From: Flavobacterium bizetiae
GTDB lineage: Bacteria; Bacteroidota; Bacteroidia; Flavobacteriales; Flavobacteriaceae
NCBI RefSeq assembly: GCF_902804475.1
Contig: NZ_CADCSU010000132.1
Span: 1-49,506 of the forward strand
Direction of reading: 5' to 3'
DNA length: 49,506 nucleotides
Positions 8,344-16,839 of this stretch are shown one piece after another. Position numbers and translations under genes: made by a program. Numbering within the stretch: position 1 is the stretch's first letter; each line of letters begins with the position of its first letter. The notes beneath the pieces are model-generated. The model saw only the letters and a list, made by a program, of their open reading frames with translations, had not been told where the DNA came from and did not search any database.

Positions 8344-9330
8344 ATGCCAAAAACAATAAAAAAAGTTGGTGTTCTAACATCAGGTGGAGACTCACCAGGA
8401 ATGAATGCCGCAATACGAGCAGTTGTTCGAACGTGCGCTTATCATAATATAGAATGCATAGGAATTTATAGAGGGTATCAAGGAATGATCGAAGGAGATT
8501 TCAAAGAAATGGGTCCCCGAAGTGTAAATAATATTGTAAACAAAGGTGGAACGATCCTGAAATCAGCTCGTTCAGTTGAGTTTAGAACCCCTGAAGGTAG
8601 AAAAAAAGCACACGAGAATCTTGTGAAAGCCGGAGTTGATGCCTTGGTTGTAATAGGAGGTGACGGAAGTTTTACCGGAGGATTAATTTTTAATTCAGAA
8701 TATGGTTTTCCTGTAATGGGAATTCCCGGTACAATTGATAATGATATTTATGGTACAAGTCATACTTTAGGATATGATACTGCCTTAAATACAGTAGTTG
8801 ATTGTATTGATAAAATTAGAGATACAGCAAGTTCTCATAACCGTTTGTTTTTTGTAGAGGTTATGGGTAGAGATGCAGGTCACATTGCTCTTAATGCAGG
8901 TATTGGAGCTGGTGCCGAAGAAATTCTTATTCCTGAAGAAGATTTAGGTTTAGACAGATTACTAGACTCTCTTCAAAAAAGTAAAGCTTCAGGAAAATCA
9001 TCAAGTATAGTAGTTATTGCTGAGGGGGATAAAATTGGTAAAAACGTATTCGAATTAAAAGATTACGTAGAAGCTAATTTGCCTGAGTATGATGTAAGGG
9101 TATCTGTTTTAGGACATATGCAACGTGGTGGTTCTCCATCTTGTTTCGACCGTGTTCTTGCAAGCCGTTTAGGTGTAAAAGCTGTAGAATCTTTAATCGA
9201 AGGTAAATCAAATTACATGGTAGGTCTTCAGGCAGATAAAGTTGCCTTAACCCCTCTTGAACAAGCAATTAAAGGTAAATCTGAAATTGATAGAGAATTG
9301 TTGAGAGTGTCTGATATCATGTCAACATAA
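8344..9330 (+). CDS. pfkA: ATP-dependent 6-phosphofructokinase
   Basis: A 328-residue cytoplasmic enzyme phosphorylating fructose 6-phosphate to fructose 1,6-bisphosphate, the committed step of glycolysis. The ATP site is TSGGDSPGMNAAIR (residues 12-25) and GGDGS at residues 105-109. The Gly after the second Asp-region Gly pair, rather than Asp, marks the ATP-using rather than pyrophosphate-using type. The catalytic loop GTIDND places the base at Asp132, and MGRDAGH and HMQRGGSPS complete the sugar-phosphate site. Length is close to the usual 320. The gene is followed 88 nt later by gapA, so upper and lower glycolysis enzymes are adjacent. An imperfect palindrome lies just upstream. Confidence 0.96.
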   Translation: MPKTIKKVGVLTSGGDSPGMNAAIRAVVRTCAYHNIECIGIYRGYQGMIEGDFKEMGPRSVNNIVNKGGTILKSARSVEFRTPEGRKKAHENLVKAGVDALVVIGGDGSFTGGLIFNSEYGFPVMGIPGTIDNDIYGTSHTLGYDTALNTVVDCIDKIRDTASSHNRLFFVEVMGRDAGHIALNAGIGAGAEEILIPEEDLGLDRLLDSLQKSKASGKSSSIVVIAEGDKIGKNVFELKDYVEANLPEYDVRVSVLGHMQRGGSPSCFDRVLASRLGVKAVESLIEGKSNYMVGLQADKVALTPLEQAIKGKSEIDRELLRVSDIMST

Positions 9331-9418
9331 AATAAAAGTTTAAAAAGGAAAGAAGTTTATTGTGAGGAAATTAGACTTTAAAGTAGTGTAATAAAAACAA
9401 AAGCAAAAATTAAGTAAA

Positions 9419-10423
9419 ATGTCAAAAGTAAAATTAGGAATAAACGGATTTGGACGTATCGGAAGAATCGTTTTTAGAGAAACTTTCAATAGAGATAATG
9501 TAGAAGTTGTAGCAATCAACGATTTATTAGATGTTGATCACTTGGCTTATTTATTAAAATATGATTCAGTTCACGGTCGTTTCAACGGAACTGTAGAAGT
9601 AAAAGAAGGAAAACTTTATGTAAACGGAAGAAATATCCGTATCACTGCAGAAAGAAATCCAGCTGACTTAAAATGGAATGAAGTTGATGTTGACGTAGTT
9701 GCTGAATGTACTGGTATCTTCACAACTATCGAAACTGCAAATGAGCACATTAAAGGTGGTGCTAAAAAAGTAATTATTTCTGCTCCTTCTGCAGATGCTC
9801 CAATGTTTGTAATGGGAGTAAACCATGAAACTGCAAAAGCTACTGATTTAGTTGTTTCTAACGCTTCTTGTACTACAAACTGTTTAGCTCCTTTAGCTAA
9901 AGTAATTCACGATAATTTCGAAATTGTTGAAGGTTTAATGACAACTGTTCACGCAACAACTTCAACTCAAATGACTGCTGATGGTCCTTCTAGAAAAGAC
10001 TGGAGAGGTGGACGTGCTGCTAGCATCAACATCATCCCATCTTCAACTGGAGCTGCTAAAGCTGTTGGAAAAGTAATTCCTGCTTTGAATGGAAAATTAA
10101 CTGGAATGTCTTTCCGTGTTCCTACTGCTGACGTTTCTGTAGTAGATTTAACTGTAAAAGTAGCTAAAGAAACTTCTTACGAAGAAATTATGGCTGTTTT
10201 AAAGAAAGCTTCTGAAAATGAATTAAAAGGTATCTTAGGATATACTGAAGATGCAGTTGTTTCTCAGGATTTTATCTCTGACAAAAGAACATCTATCGTT
10301 GATGCTACTGCAGGAATTGGTTTAAATTCAACTTTCTTCAAATTAGTATCTTGGTATGATAATGAGTACGGATACTCAAGCAAATTAATTGATTTGTCTG
10401 TGCACATCGCAGGTTTAAAATAA
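9419..10423 (+). CDS. gapA: Glyceraldehyde-3-phosphate dehydrogenase, type I
   Basis: A 334-residue tetrameric glycolytic enzyme oxidising glyceraldehyde 3-phosphate to 1,3-bisphosphoglycerate. The Rossmann motif INGFGRIGR is at residues 8-16 and Asp35 in AINDLLD favours NAD over NADP. The catalytic Cys151 lies in SNASCTTNCLAP and the partner His178 in MTTVHATT. The C terminus WYDNEYGYS is typical. Codon use is strongly skewed to a few codons (many ...gct, ...tct, ...gaa), as expected for a very highly expressed gene. It follows pfkA by 88 nt, and a strong hairpin terminator comes after it. Confidence 0.97.
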   Translation: MSKVKLGINGFGRIGRIVFRETFNRDNVEVVAINDLLDVDHLAYLLKYDSVHGRFNGTVEVKEGKLYVNGRNIRITAERNPADLKWNEVDVDVVAECTGIFTTIETANEHIKGGAKKVIISAPSADAPMFVMGVNHETAKATDLVVSNASCTTNCLAPLAKVIHDNFEIVEGLMTTVHATTSTQMTADGPSRKDWRGGRAASINIIPSSTGAAKAVGKVIPALNGKLTGMSFRVPTADVSVVDLTVKVAKETSYEEIMAVLKKASENELKGILGYTEDAVVSQDFISDKRTSIVDATAGIGLNSTFFKLVSWYDNEYGYSSKLIDLSVHIAGLK

Positions 10424-10438
10424 TACTATATTTATACG

Positions 10439-10473
10439 CAAAATCCCGTTATCTCAAAATAACGGGATTTTCG
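10439..10473 (+). terminator. Terminator after gapA
   Basis: The hairpin aaatcccgttat/ataacgggattt is followed by t-rich sequence, 17 nt after the gapA stop. Confidence 0.85.
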
Positions 10474-10553
10474 TATTTTGTTAGGTCTTTAATTAATGTA
10501 AAAAATACACTTTTTATTTAGTTAAAGAAAAACTAATCCAAAAACTAAATAAA

Positions 10554-11405
10554 ATGAAATTAATAGTTGATAGTGGATCTACTAAAGCCGATTGGATTGC
10601 AATTGATGATAATGGAAAAGTATTATTCACCACACAAACATTAGGATTAAATCCTGAAATTCTTGAAGGTCCTGAAATTATCGAAAGATTAAATGACCGT
10701 TTTGATATTTTACAAAATAAAAAAAATGCTACACATTTGTTCTTTTACGGAGCAGGTTGTGGAACTGACAGAATGAAAACAGAGCTTTCGCAAATATTCC
10801 AGGAATATTTTGTTAATGCTATTGTAGAAGTTCATGAAGATACTTACGCAGCAGTTTATGCCACTACTCCAAAAGGAGAAGAAGCGATTGTTAGTATCTT
10901 AGGAACAGGTTCTAACTGTAGTTATTTTGATGGTAAAGTATTGCATCAAAAAGTACAATCATTAGGGTATATTGCCATGGATGATTGTAGCGGAAACGTT
11001 TTTGGAAAAGAATTAATCAGAAAATATTATTTCAATAAAATGCCTAAAGAACTGGCAGTAGAATTTGAAAAAGAATATGATTTAGATCCTGATTATATCA
11101 AAAATAAATTATACAAAGAACCAAATCCAAATGCTTATTTAGCGACTTTTGCTAAGTTTTTAATCAAGCATAAAGACACTGAGTTTTGCAGAAAAATCAT
11201 CTTCAAAGGGATGAAATCTTTTGTGAAAAATTACATCAAGCAATTTGATAATTGCAAAGAAGTTCCGGTTCATTTTGTAGGTTCTATCGCTTTTTATCTA
11301 AAAGACGAATTACAGGAGACATTTGATAAATATGAACTTCAGTTAGGTAATGTTTTAAGAAGACCTATCGACGGTTTGATTGCTTATCACGTTGCTAATC
11401 AATAA
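10554..11405 (+). CDS. BadF/BadG/BcrA/BcrD-type ATPase, probable N-acetylglucosamine kinase
   Basis: A 283-residue ASKHA-fold protein. It shows the phosphate-1 motif VDSGSTKADW (residues 4-13), a GAGC segment around residue 63, and the phosphate-2 motif SILGTGSNCSYFDGK (about 115-129). Family relatives include eukaryotic-type GlcNAc kinase and MurK, so phosphorylation of GlcNAc or a related amino sugar is the best guess. The window also contains a FucP/NagP-type transporter and a GH18 enzyme, but they lie 30 kb away. It is followed at 13 nt by mgsA and is probably co-transcribed with it. The substrate is inference only. Confidence 0.75.
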   Translation: MKLIVDSGSTKADWIAIDDNGKVLFTTQTLGLNPEILEGPEIIERLNDRFDILQNKKNATHLFFYGAGCGTDRMKTELSQIFQEYFVNAIVEVHEDTYAAVYATTPKGEEAIVSILGTGSNCSYFDGKVLHQKVQSLGYIAMDDCSGNVFGKELIRKYYFNKMPKELAVEFEKEYDLDPDYIKNKLYKEPNPNAYLATFAKFLIKHKDTEFCRKIIFKGMKSFVKNYIKQFDNCKEVPVHFVGSIAFYLKDELQETFDKYELQLGNVLRRPIDGLIAYHVANQ

Positions 11406-11418
11406 TTAAAAAGTAAGT

Positions 11419-11793
11419 ATGGAAATAGCTATAATAGCGCACGATGGTAAAAAAGCAGATATGGTTCAGTTTTTAAATAAAAACAAAACGCTTTTGCTTC
11501 AGGAAAATATTAAGCTGATCGCGACAGGAACTACCGGAAGTAAAGCTGTAAATGCCGGATTTAAGGTAAAAAGAATGCTTTCAGGACCAATGGGAGGCGA
11601 CGCACAAATTGCTGCGCGTGTAGCCGAAGGTAAAACGCAAATGGTTTTCTTTTTTAAAGATCCTCTTGCAAGCCACGCTCATGAAGTCGACATTAATATG
11701 CTTATTCGTGTTTGCGATGTACATAATGTACCTTTGGCAACAAATGAAGCTTCTGCTCAATTATTATTAAATGCTATCGCACTGCAATTATAG
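11419..11793 (+). CDS. mgsA: Methylglyoxal synthase
   Basis: A 124-residue cytoplasmic enzyme converting dihydroxyacetone phosphate to methylglyoxal and phosphate, a bypass of lower glycolysis. By alignment with the E. coli enzyme from memory, all key residues are present. His8-Asp9 start the fold. The phosphate-site threonines are Thr36, Thr38 and Thr39 in ATGTTG, and Ser55-Gly56 lie in LSGPMGGD. The catalytic base is Asp61. Asp81, His88 and Asp91 lie in KDPLASHAHEVD. It is shorter than the E. coli protein at both ends. It sits 13 nt behind the GlcNAc-kinase-like gene and near pfkA/gapA, and is followed by a terminator and then by a second, altered copy. Confidence 0.93.
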   Translation: MEIAIIAHDGKKADMVQFLNKNKTLLLQENIKLIATGTTGSKAVNAGFKVKRMLSGPMGGDAQIAARVAEGKTQMVFFFKDPLASHAHEVDINMLIRVCDVHNVPLATNEASAQLLLNAIALQL

Positions 11794-11820
11794 AATTTTA
11801 CATTTTTAGATATATTCTCA

Positions 11821-11852
11821 AAACCGTTTCATTTACTGAAACGGTTTTTTAT
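11821..11852 (+). terminator. Terminator after mgsA
   Basis: The hairpin aaaccgtttca/tgaaacggttt is followed by tttt, 27 nt after the mgsA stop. It separates the two mgsA-like genes into different transcripts. Confidence 0.85.
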
Positions 11853-11957
11853 TGCCTGTAAAATTCATTATAATAATATAATTGATGATGTTTATTGAAG
11901 TATTCTTAAATATTTGATATTCATTGATTTGTAATAATTTTACGTATGTTTTTAGTG

Positions 11958-11965
11958 TAAATTTG
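11958..11965 (+). promoter_or_regulatory. Possible -7 box for the second mgsA-like gene
   Basis: TAAATTTG matches TAnnTTTG and lies 21 nt before the ATG. No good TTG is found 17-23 nt upstream, so only half of the promoter is supported. Confidence 0.4.
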
Positions 11966-11986
11966 GTCTATATTTATTACTAAATC

Positions 11987-12373
11987 ATGAAAAAACATAC
12001 TTTAATTGCGATTATTGCTCATGATAATAAAAAAGCAGACATGATTCAGTTTTTAATTAAAAACGGAATTGTGCTTCAACATGATAAAATAAAATTAATT
12101 GCAACAGGAATATTAGGGAGAAATGCTGAGAAGTCAGGTTTTAAGGTAAAAAAGATGCTTCCCTGCTTAATGGGCGGCGACGCTCAAATTGCGTCTAAAG
12201 TAGCCCAGGGCAAAATTAATGTGGTTTTTATGTTTACAGATCCTTTGGTAACCAATGCTCATGAAGTAGATATTAAAATGCTGGTCAGGATATGCGATGT
12301 TCATAATGTGCCGCTGGCTACAAATGAGGCAACGGCACAATTGTTTTTAAATGCTATTGTACAGCGATTATAG
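11987..12373 (+). CDS. Methylglyoxal synthase paralogue with altered phosphate site
   Basis: A 128-residue homologue of the adjacent mgsA, clearly a tandem duplicate (matching blocks such as AIIAHDNKKADMIQFL, MGGDAQIA, NAHEVDIKML and RICDVHNVPLATNEA). The catalytic and structural acids remain: Asp65, Asp85, His92 and Asp95. The substrate phosphate pocket does not: the ATGTTG loop reads ATGILG (Ile42, Leu43 in place of two threonines), and LSGPMGGD reads LPCLMGGD (Pro59, Cys60, Leu61 in place of Ser, Gly, Pro). The frame is intact, so it is not a simple pseudogene. It has its own transcription unit after a terminator, and its 3' end overlaps the convergent ridA by 20 nt. Synthase activity is doubtful; a changed substrate or a regulatory role is possible. 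Confidence 0.85.
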   Translation: MKKHTLIAIIAHDNKKADMIQFLIKNGIVLQHDKIKLIATGILGRNAEKSGFKVKKMLPCLMGGDAQIASKVAQGKINVVFMFTDPLVTNAHEVDIKMLVRICDVHNVPLATNEATAQLFLNAIVQRL

Positions 12374-12734
12374 AAATCTCTACGTTTACATTTTTAGGTA
12401 AACATGCCACCTGAACAGTTTCACGTGCCGGCGCTGTTTTTTCATCAAAATAAGACCCGTAAATAGCGTTTATGGCAGCAAAATTATTCATGTCCATAAT
12501 AAAGATTGTTGCTTTAACTACATTTTCAAAAGTCATATTTGCAGCTTCAAGAATGGCTGCAATATTTTTCATTACTTGTGTGGTTTCATCGTTTATATTT
12601 TCGATAACAAGTTCTCCCGAAGCTGGATTTATAGCGATCTGGCCAGATGCATAAAGTGTATTTCCTGATAATACTGCCTGATTGTAAGGTCCAATTGGAG
12701 CTGGTGCTTTGTCAGTAAAAATGATTTTTTTCAT
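12354..12734 (-). CDS. ridA: RidA-family enamine/imine deaminase
   Basis: A 126-residue member of the YjgF/YER057c/UK114 family. RidA hydrolyses reactive 2-aminoacrylate-type enamines from PLP-enzyme chemistry to keto acids and ammonia, protecting metabolism. Visible family signatures are APAPIGPYNQAV near residues 10-21, LYASGQIAINPASGELV, and near the C terminus PARETVQVACLPKNVNVEI, which contains the conserved Arg that contacts the carboxylate. Length is standard. It is convergent with the second mgsA-like gene, and the coding ends overlap by 20 nt, so there is no room for a terminator between them. A 14-bp inverted repeat lies upstream, between it and lptD. Confidence 0.92.
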   Translation of the reverse strand: MKKIIFTDKAPAPIGPYNQAVLSGNTLYASGQIAINPASGELVIENINDETTQVMKNIAAILEAANMTFENVVKATIFIMDMNNFAAINAIYGSYFDEKTAPARETVQVACLPKNVNVEISIIAVQ

Positions 12735-12776
12735 AGTAATAGTTTTAAATATAATAATCGGAAGAATTATAGAATC

Positions 12777-12830
12777 TTAGTTATTATGAAATTACGATTA
12801 AATTTTTAAACATAAATTCATAATAACTAA
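12777..12830. repeat. 14-bp perfect inverted repeat between ridA and lptD
   Basis: The arms ttagttattatgaa (12777-12790) and ttcataataactaa (12817-12830) are exact inverted copies separated by 26 nt. It lies 43 nt upstream of ridA and 28 nt after the lptD stop. There is no clear T-run, so it may be an operator or a weak terminator of lptD. Confidence 0.6.
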
Positions 12831-12858
12831 AAAGAGTTATAAGTTTTAAATAAGGAAA

Positions 12859-15528
12859 TTATCGGTTAGAAGTACTTCGTTTGTTCCATTTGATGTCACT
12901 AAGCATTCCGGATTTGATTCCGATAAAGAAGTTCCAGTTTGAGTTTACGCCTAGTGGACTCCAGTTAAATGCCATTCTCCAGCTTAATAAGTCTCTTTCA
13001 AAACGAAATTGAGTAAAAGTAACCCCTTTTTGTACAAAGTCGTAACCGGTAGAAACCCCACCTTTCCATTTAGGAGTAATATCCATATTGGCAGATATCA
13101 TAATAGAGTTTCCTGTAATCTTATTTTCGCGATTTATATTCGAATATGTTAATGAATAGGCCATCGTCATATCCCAAGGTATCTTTGCTTTAAAGAATTC
13201 GGTAATTACGTCGTCTTCATCATCTTTATCATTGGCGAATTGGCTGTTTCGGCTGTCATTTAAGTCTGTGTTTGTACCAAATAAATCATCTTTACGACCT
13301 CCGTTCCGCTCACTCTGCTTATTTTCCTGCTCTTTTCCGGTTCCTTTATTCGAAAACGAATAATTTAAAGTTACGTTGGCACTTGTCATTCTAAACAAAC
13401 TACCACCATTATCAATATTATAAGTATTAATTCTGGCCCCTCCATTATCAATCGCATAAGGATCTAATGTTGCGCCAAAATTCACATTCATTTTATTGTC
13501 AAAAAGTTGTGTTCCACCGCTTACAAGAACCGGCTGCCATGCTAAGGTTTCTTTTCCGTCAGCATTAAAATTATAGCTCGTGCTGAAGTTTAAGTTGTTT
13601 AACAGCATGATCTTTTTAGGTTCTGTTTTTGTGCTGTCTCTGTCTCTTACTTTAGCTTCAAAAGTATTGCTTAAAGCAAATGATACAATGTTAGAATTAC
13701 TTTTACCAGGAGCTCCAAAAATACCACCGTCAAATCTTGAATAAGTCGAAATTCTTCCCGTAGCATCAACTGTATAGTTGTTGTAGTATTGATCAAAACT
13801 TGGTGTATACGAATACGTAACAGTTGGACGCATTACGTGTCGAATAGATTGGATTTTTTTATCGCTTCCAAAATTAAACGTACCGTAAATAGTAGTTCCT
13901 AAATTCGTACTGAAATTATACGTTCTAAAAGCGTCAAAACCATTAACGGTTGTATTTACGATTTGTCCTTTTTCAGGATCGTAATTTTTATCAATAGTTT
14001 TTGTAACCCATGTTTCCTGATAATTAGTAGAGGCACCCGCACTAAAATACTTGAATACTTTAAAGTTCGTACTAATCGGGATACTATGTTGCATTCCTAT
14101 TTGTGCATCTCTAAACATTTGTGGTTTAAAGAATAATGAATCTGTAGTATTGATATTGTTTTTACCACTTAGGTTATATTGTAAGTTGATGTTTTTAATA
14201 AAACCTTTTTTAACCCCGTCTTTTCCAACAAACGGATATACACGATCAACGCTGGCTTGCAAAGTCGGCAATGTCATCTGAATTTGCTCTGTTTGTGTAT
14301 TTTGAGAGTGCGTTGCTGTTAATGAAAAACGCGCTTGTGGTATAGTATTAAAGGTTTTGTTGTATGAGATCGATGAATTTAAAGTATTATTTAAATTAGA
14401 TCCTACGTTGGCCTGGTTAATCGATCGCTTAAAGTATTTACTACTACCCATATTTACGGAAGCAGAAAAGCTTGAATTTGGATTTGATTTGGAATCTTTT
14501 GAGTGTGACCACTGAATGTTATAGATGTTTTCTTTGCTATAATCAGGATAACCGCGTTCGCTATTAATAAGGTTTTCAAAACGAACATTTAAATTTCCCC
14601 GATACTTATACCTGGTTGCGTATGCAGATTCAAAGCGCATGGCATAACTACCATTGGTATAATAATCGGCGAGAACAGTCAGGTCGTAATTATCGTTTAA
14701 AGCAAAATAGTATCCCATGTTTTGTAATGAGAAACCTCTGGTATTCGAGTCGTTATAACTTGGTACGATAATACCGGAAACGCTTTTTTCCTTAGTCATT
14801 GGGAAAAATGCGAAAGGTAATACTAATGGAGTAGGTACATCAGCAATTACCATTTGAGTAGTTCCTACAACAACTTTTTTGTTGGGAACGAATTTTACTT
14901 TATTTGTTCTGAAATAATATTCGGGATCGTCGATGTCTTTTGCAGTAGTAAAACGGGCACCTTTTAAAAAGTAAACAGAATCGTTTTCTTTTTTTGTAAT
15001 TGCAGCTTTGATTTTAAATTCTCCCTGTTCGGTTCTTGAATTATAGATTAAAGCTTTTTTTGTTTTAAAATTAAAGCGGATAGAGTCAGGCTGAACTTCA
15101 CTCGGACCTTGTTTAAAATTTGGATATTGTATTAAAACACCGGCAGAATCTCGTATTCGGCCAGCATAAACTTCATCTTTTTCGAGATTTAAAACAATAA
15201 TACCCGATTTTAGCTCGACATCTTTATAATATAATTCGGCTTCATTATATAAAGTAAGCGTTTTGTTTTTCCTGTCGTACTTCGCGTAATCCTTAGCTTT
15301 ATACTTCGTAACCGCGTCTAAAGCGTTCTTTTTAGTCTTTACAGTATCTAACTTAATGGTATCAGCTATGGGAGCCGGAGTTATATCTGTAACAGCAGTT
15401 TTGGGTTTATCTGTTTGTTTTACAGTTGGTAACGGCTTTTTTTTGTTTTTTATCTCTTGCGAATATAAATTACCACATCCTAATGTTAGGAAAAATGATA
15501 ATAAAACGATATTAAATAAGTTTGTATG
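12859..15528 (-). CDS. lptD: LptD-like outer-membrane LPS assembly protein
   Basis: An outer-membrane beta-barrel protein of about 889 residues that inserts lipopolysaccharide into the outer leaflet. After a signal peptide ending in NLYSQ there is a Lys/Pro/Thr-rich linker, an OstA/LptA-like jellyroll segment (KYDRKNKTLTLYNEAELYYK to EVYAGRI), then a large barrel rich in alternating aromatic strands. An ATG-start frame extends to 15615, adding 29 residues. I prefer the TTG at 15528 because it gives a clean signal peptide and because a -7-like TAAGTTTG (minus strand, 15580-15587) lies inside the longer version. The choice is not certain. The gene is divergent from the amidase operon. The partner LptE is not in the window. 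Confidence 0.85.
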   Translation of the reverse strand, partial: HTNLFNIVLLSFFLTLGCGNLYSQEIKNKKKPLPTVKQTDKPKTAVTDITPAPIADTIKLDTVKTKKNALDAVTKYKAKDYAKYDRKNKTLTLYNEAELYYKDVELKSGIIVLNLEKDEVYAGRIRDSAGVLIQYPNFKQGPSEVQPDSIRFNFKTKKALIYNSRTEQGEFKIKAAITKKENDSVYFLKGARFTTAKDIDDPEYYFRTNKVKFVPNKKVVVGTTQMVIADVPTPLVLPFAFFPMTKEKSVSGIIVPSYNDSNTRGFSLQNMGYYFALNDNYDLTVLADYYTNGSYAMRFESAYATRYKYRGNLNVRFENLINSERGYPDYSKENIYNIQWSHSKDSKSNPNSSFSASVNMGSSKYFKRSINQANVGSNLNNTLNSSISYNKTFNTIPQARFSLTATHSQNTQTEQIQMTLPTLQASVDRVYPFVGKDGVKKGFIKNINLQYNLSGKNNINTTDSLFFKPQMFRDAQIGMQHSIPISTNFKVFKYFSAGASTNYQETWVTKTIDKNYDPEKGQIVNTTVNGFDAFRTYNFSTNLGTTIYGTFNFGSDKKIQSIRHVMRPTVTYSYTPSFDQYYNNYTVDATGRISTYSRFDGGIFGAPGKSNSNIVSFALSNTFEAKVRDRDSTKTEPKKIMLLNNLNFSTSYNFNADGKETLAWQPVLVSGGTQLFDNKMNVNFGATLDPYAIDNGGARINTYNIDNGGSLFRMTSANVTLNYSFSNKGTGKEQENKQSERNGGRKDDLFGTNTDLNDSRNSQFANDKDDEDDVITEFFKAKIPWDMTMAYSLTYSNINRENKITGNSIMISANMDITPKWKGGVSTGYDFVQKGVTFTQFRFERDLLSWRMAFNWSPLGVNSNWNFFIGIKSGMLSDIKWNKRSTSNR

Positions 15529-15579
15529 CAAAGGTTTAAATGCTATTTTTGTAAAATTATGGCTTGTTTTTTGACATGT

Positions 15580-15587
15580 CAAACTTA
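15580..15587 (-). promoter_or_regulatory. Possible -7 box for lptD
   Basis: On the minus strand this reads TAAGTTTG, a TAnnTTTG match. A TTG lies 15 nt upstream, somewhat closer than the usual 17-23. It would put the transcript start near 15573, downstream of the ATG at 15615 and upstream of the TTG at 15528. Confidence 0.35.
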
Positions 15588-15664
15588 CATATAATTTTTT
15601 GTCAAAAATAATCAATTGTAAAAATTATAGCAGTTACGTTTTATTAAAATTAACTTTTAGATTT

Positions 15665-16789
15665 ATGAACAGATTTAACAAAATTAAAGTAATATTTACT
15701 TTTTTTCTAACGATATTGTCTTTTTGTGCATACAGCCAGTCAAATGTTTTTAAGGTAACACTTGATGCTGGGCATGGAGATCATGACTTTGGAGCTGTTT
15801 ATAGCGGACGGATTGAAAAAAATATTGCTTTGGCTATTGTTTTAAAAGTTGGTAAAATTTTAGAAAGCACGCCAAATGTTAATGTAATTTATACTCGTAA
15901 AACAGATGTTTTTATTGATTTGGTCGAAAGAGCCAATATTGCAAACAGAGCCAATTCGAATATTTTTGTGTCTATTCACTGTAATGCCAATAAAAATACC
16001 GCTGCGGACGGAACCGAAACGTATGTAATGGGTTTAAGTAAACTGGCATCGAATCTTGAGGCAGCAAAAAAGGAGAACTCGGTTATTACTTTAGAGAAAG
16101 ATTATAAACGTAAATACGAAGGTTACGACCCAAATTCTCCTGAATCTATGATTGGATTGACTTTAATGCAGGAAGAATATCAGGATAACAGCATTTCATT
16201 AGCCAGTAAAATTGAAGATAACTTTGAAAAACTTGGAAAAAAACTAAGACAAGGCGGAGTAAAGCAAGCACCTTTTATGGTGCTTCATAAAGCGTATATG
16301 CCAAGAGTTTTAGTTGAAACCGGATTTATATCTAATCCTACCGAAGGAAATATTTTAAATTCTGAAGAAGGACAAAATGATATTGCAAAAGCTATTGCTG
16401 AAGCAATTATAAGTTATAAAAGAGAATATTTTGGTTCAGGATCTAATGAATCTATTGATGCGCGACCTGTAAGAGACACTACTCCGGTAAAAGCAAAAGT
16501 GGTAGAAACTGTTGCAGTTGCCAAAAATACTCCAAAAGGAACGTTCTTTAAAGTACAGCTTATTGCCAGTATCAAAAAGACACCTTTAGAACCTAAAAAT
16601 TTTAAAGGATTAAAAAATGTAACAATGGTGTACGAAAATAATATTTATAAATATTTTTATCAGGAAACCTCAGATTATACAGCTGCTAAAAAATATTTAG
16701 AAGAAGCTAAGGATAAAGGATATGGAGCCGCTTTTTTAGTTGCAACTAAAGACGGAGAAAAAATCAGTATTCAAGACGCTATTAAATAA
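15665..16789 (+). CDS. N-acetylmuramoyl-L-alanine amidase with C-terminal SPOR-like region
   Basis: A 374-residue secreted amidase_3 (AmiA/B/C type) that cleaves the amide between N-acetylmuramic acid and the peptide stem, usually for daughter-cell separation. The signal peptide covers residues 1-25 (ending AYSQ). Zinc ligands are His37 in LDAGHGDHD, Glu51 in RIEKNIA and His105 in VSIHCNAN, with the catalytic Glu219 in VLVETGFISN. A linker of about 60 residues leads to a C-terminal SPOR-like module (FFKVQLIASIKKTPL onwards) that may bind denuded septal glycan. The frame opens at 15599, but the ATG at 15665 starts the signal peptide. It heads a run with the MCE protein 50 nt downstream and is divergent from lptD. 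Confidence 0.9.
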   Translation: MNRFNKIKVIFTFFLTILSFCAYSQSNVFKVTLDAGHGDHDFGAVYSGRIEKNIALAIVLKVGKILESTPNVNVIYTRKTDVFIDLVERANIANRANSNIFVSIHCNANKNTAADGTETYVMGLSKLASNLEAAKKENSVITLEKDYKRKYEGYDPNSPESMIGLTLMQEEYQDNSISLASKIEDNFEKLGKKLRQGGVKQAPFMVLHKAYMPRVLVETGFISNPTEGNILNSEEGQNDIAKAIAEAIISYKREYFGSGSNESIDARPVRDTTPVKAKVVETVAVAKNTPKGTFFKVQLIASIKKTPLEPKNFKGLKNVTMVYENNIYKYFYQETSDYTAAKKYLEEAKDKGYGAAFLVATKDGEKISIQDAIK

Positions 16790-16839
16790 TAGCCTCTAGT
16801 TCGAATATTTATACTAATTTTGTACAAACACTAAGAATT

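Noticed and set aside
11987..12373. The second mgsA as a pseudogene
   Set aside because: The frame is intact over the full length, the changes cluster in one functional site, and the catalytic acids are kept; decay would be scattered.
14051..14281. Open frame on the plus strand inside lptD
   Set aside because: It is antisense to a well-supported barrel gene, has no family resemblance and no start context; a shadow frame.
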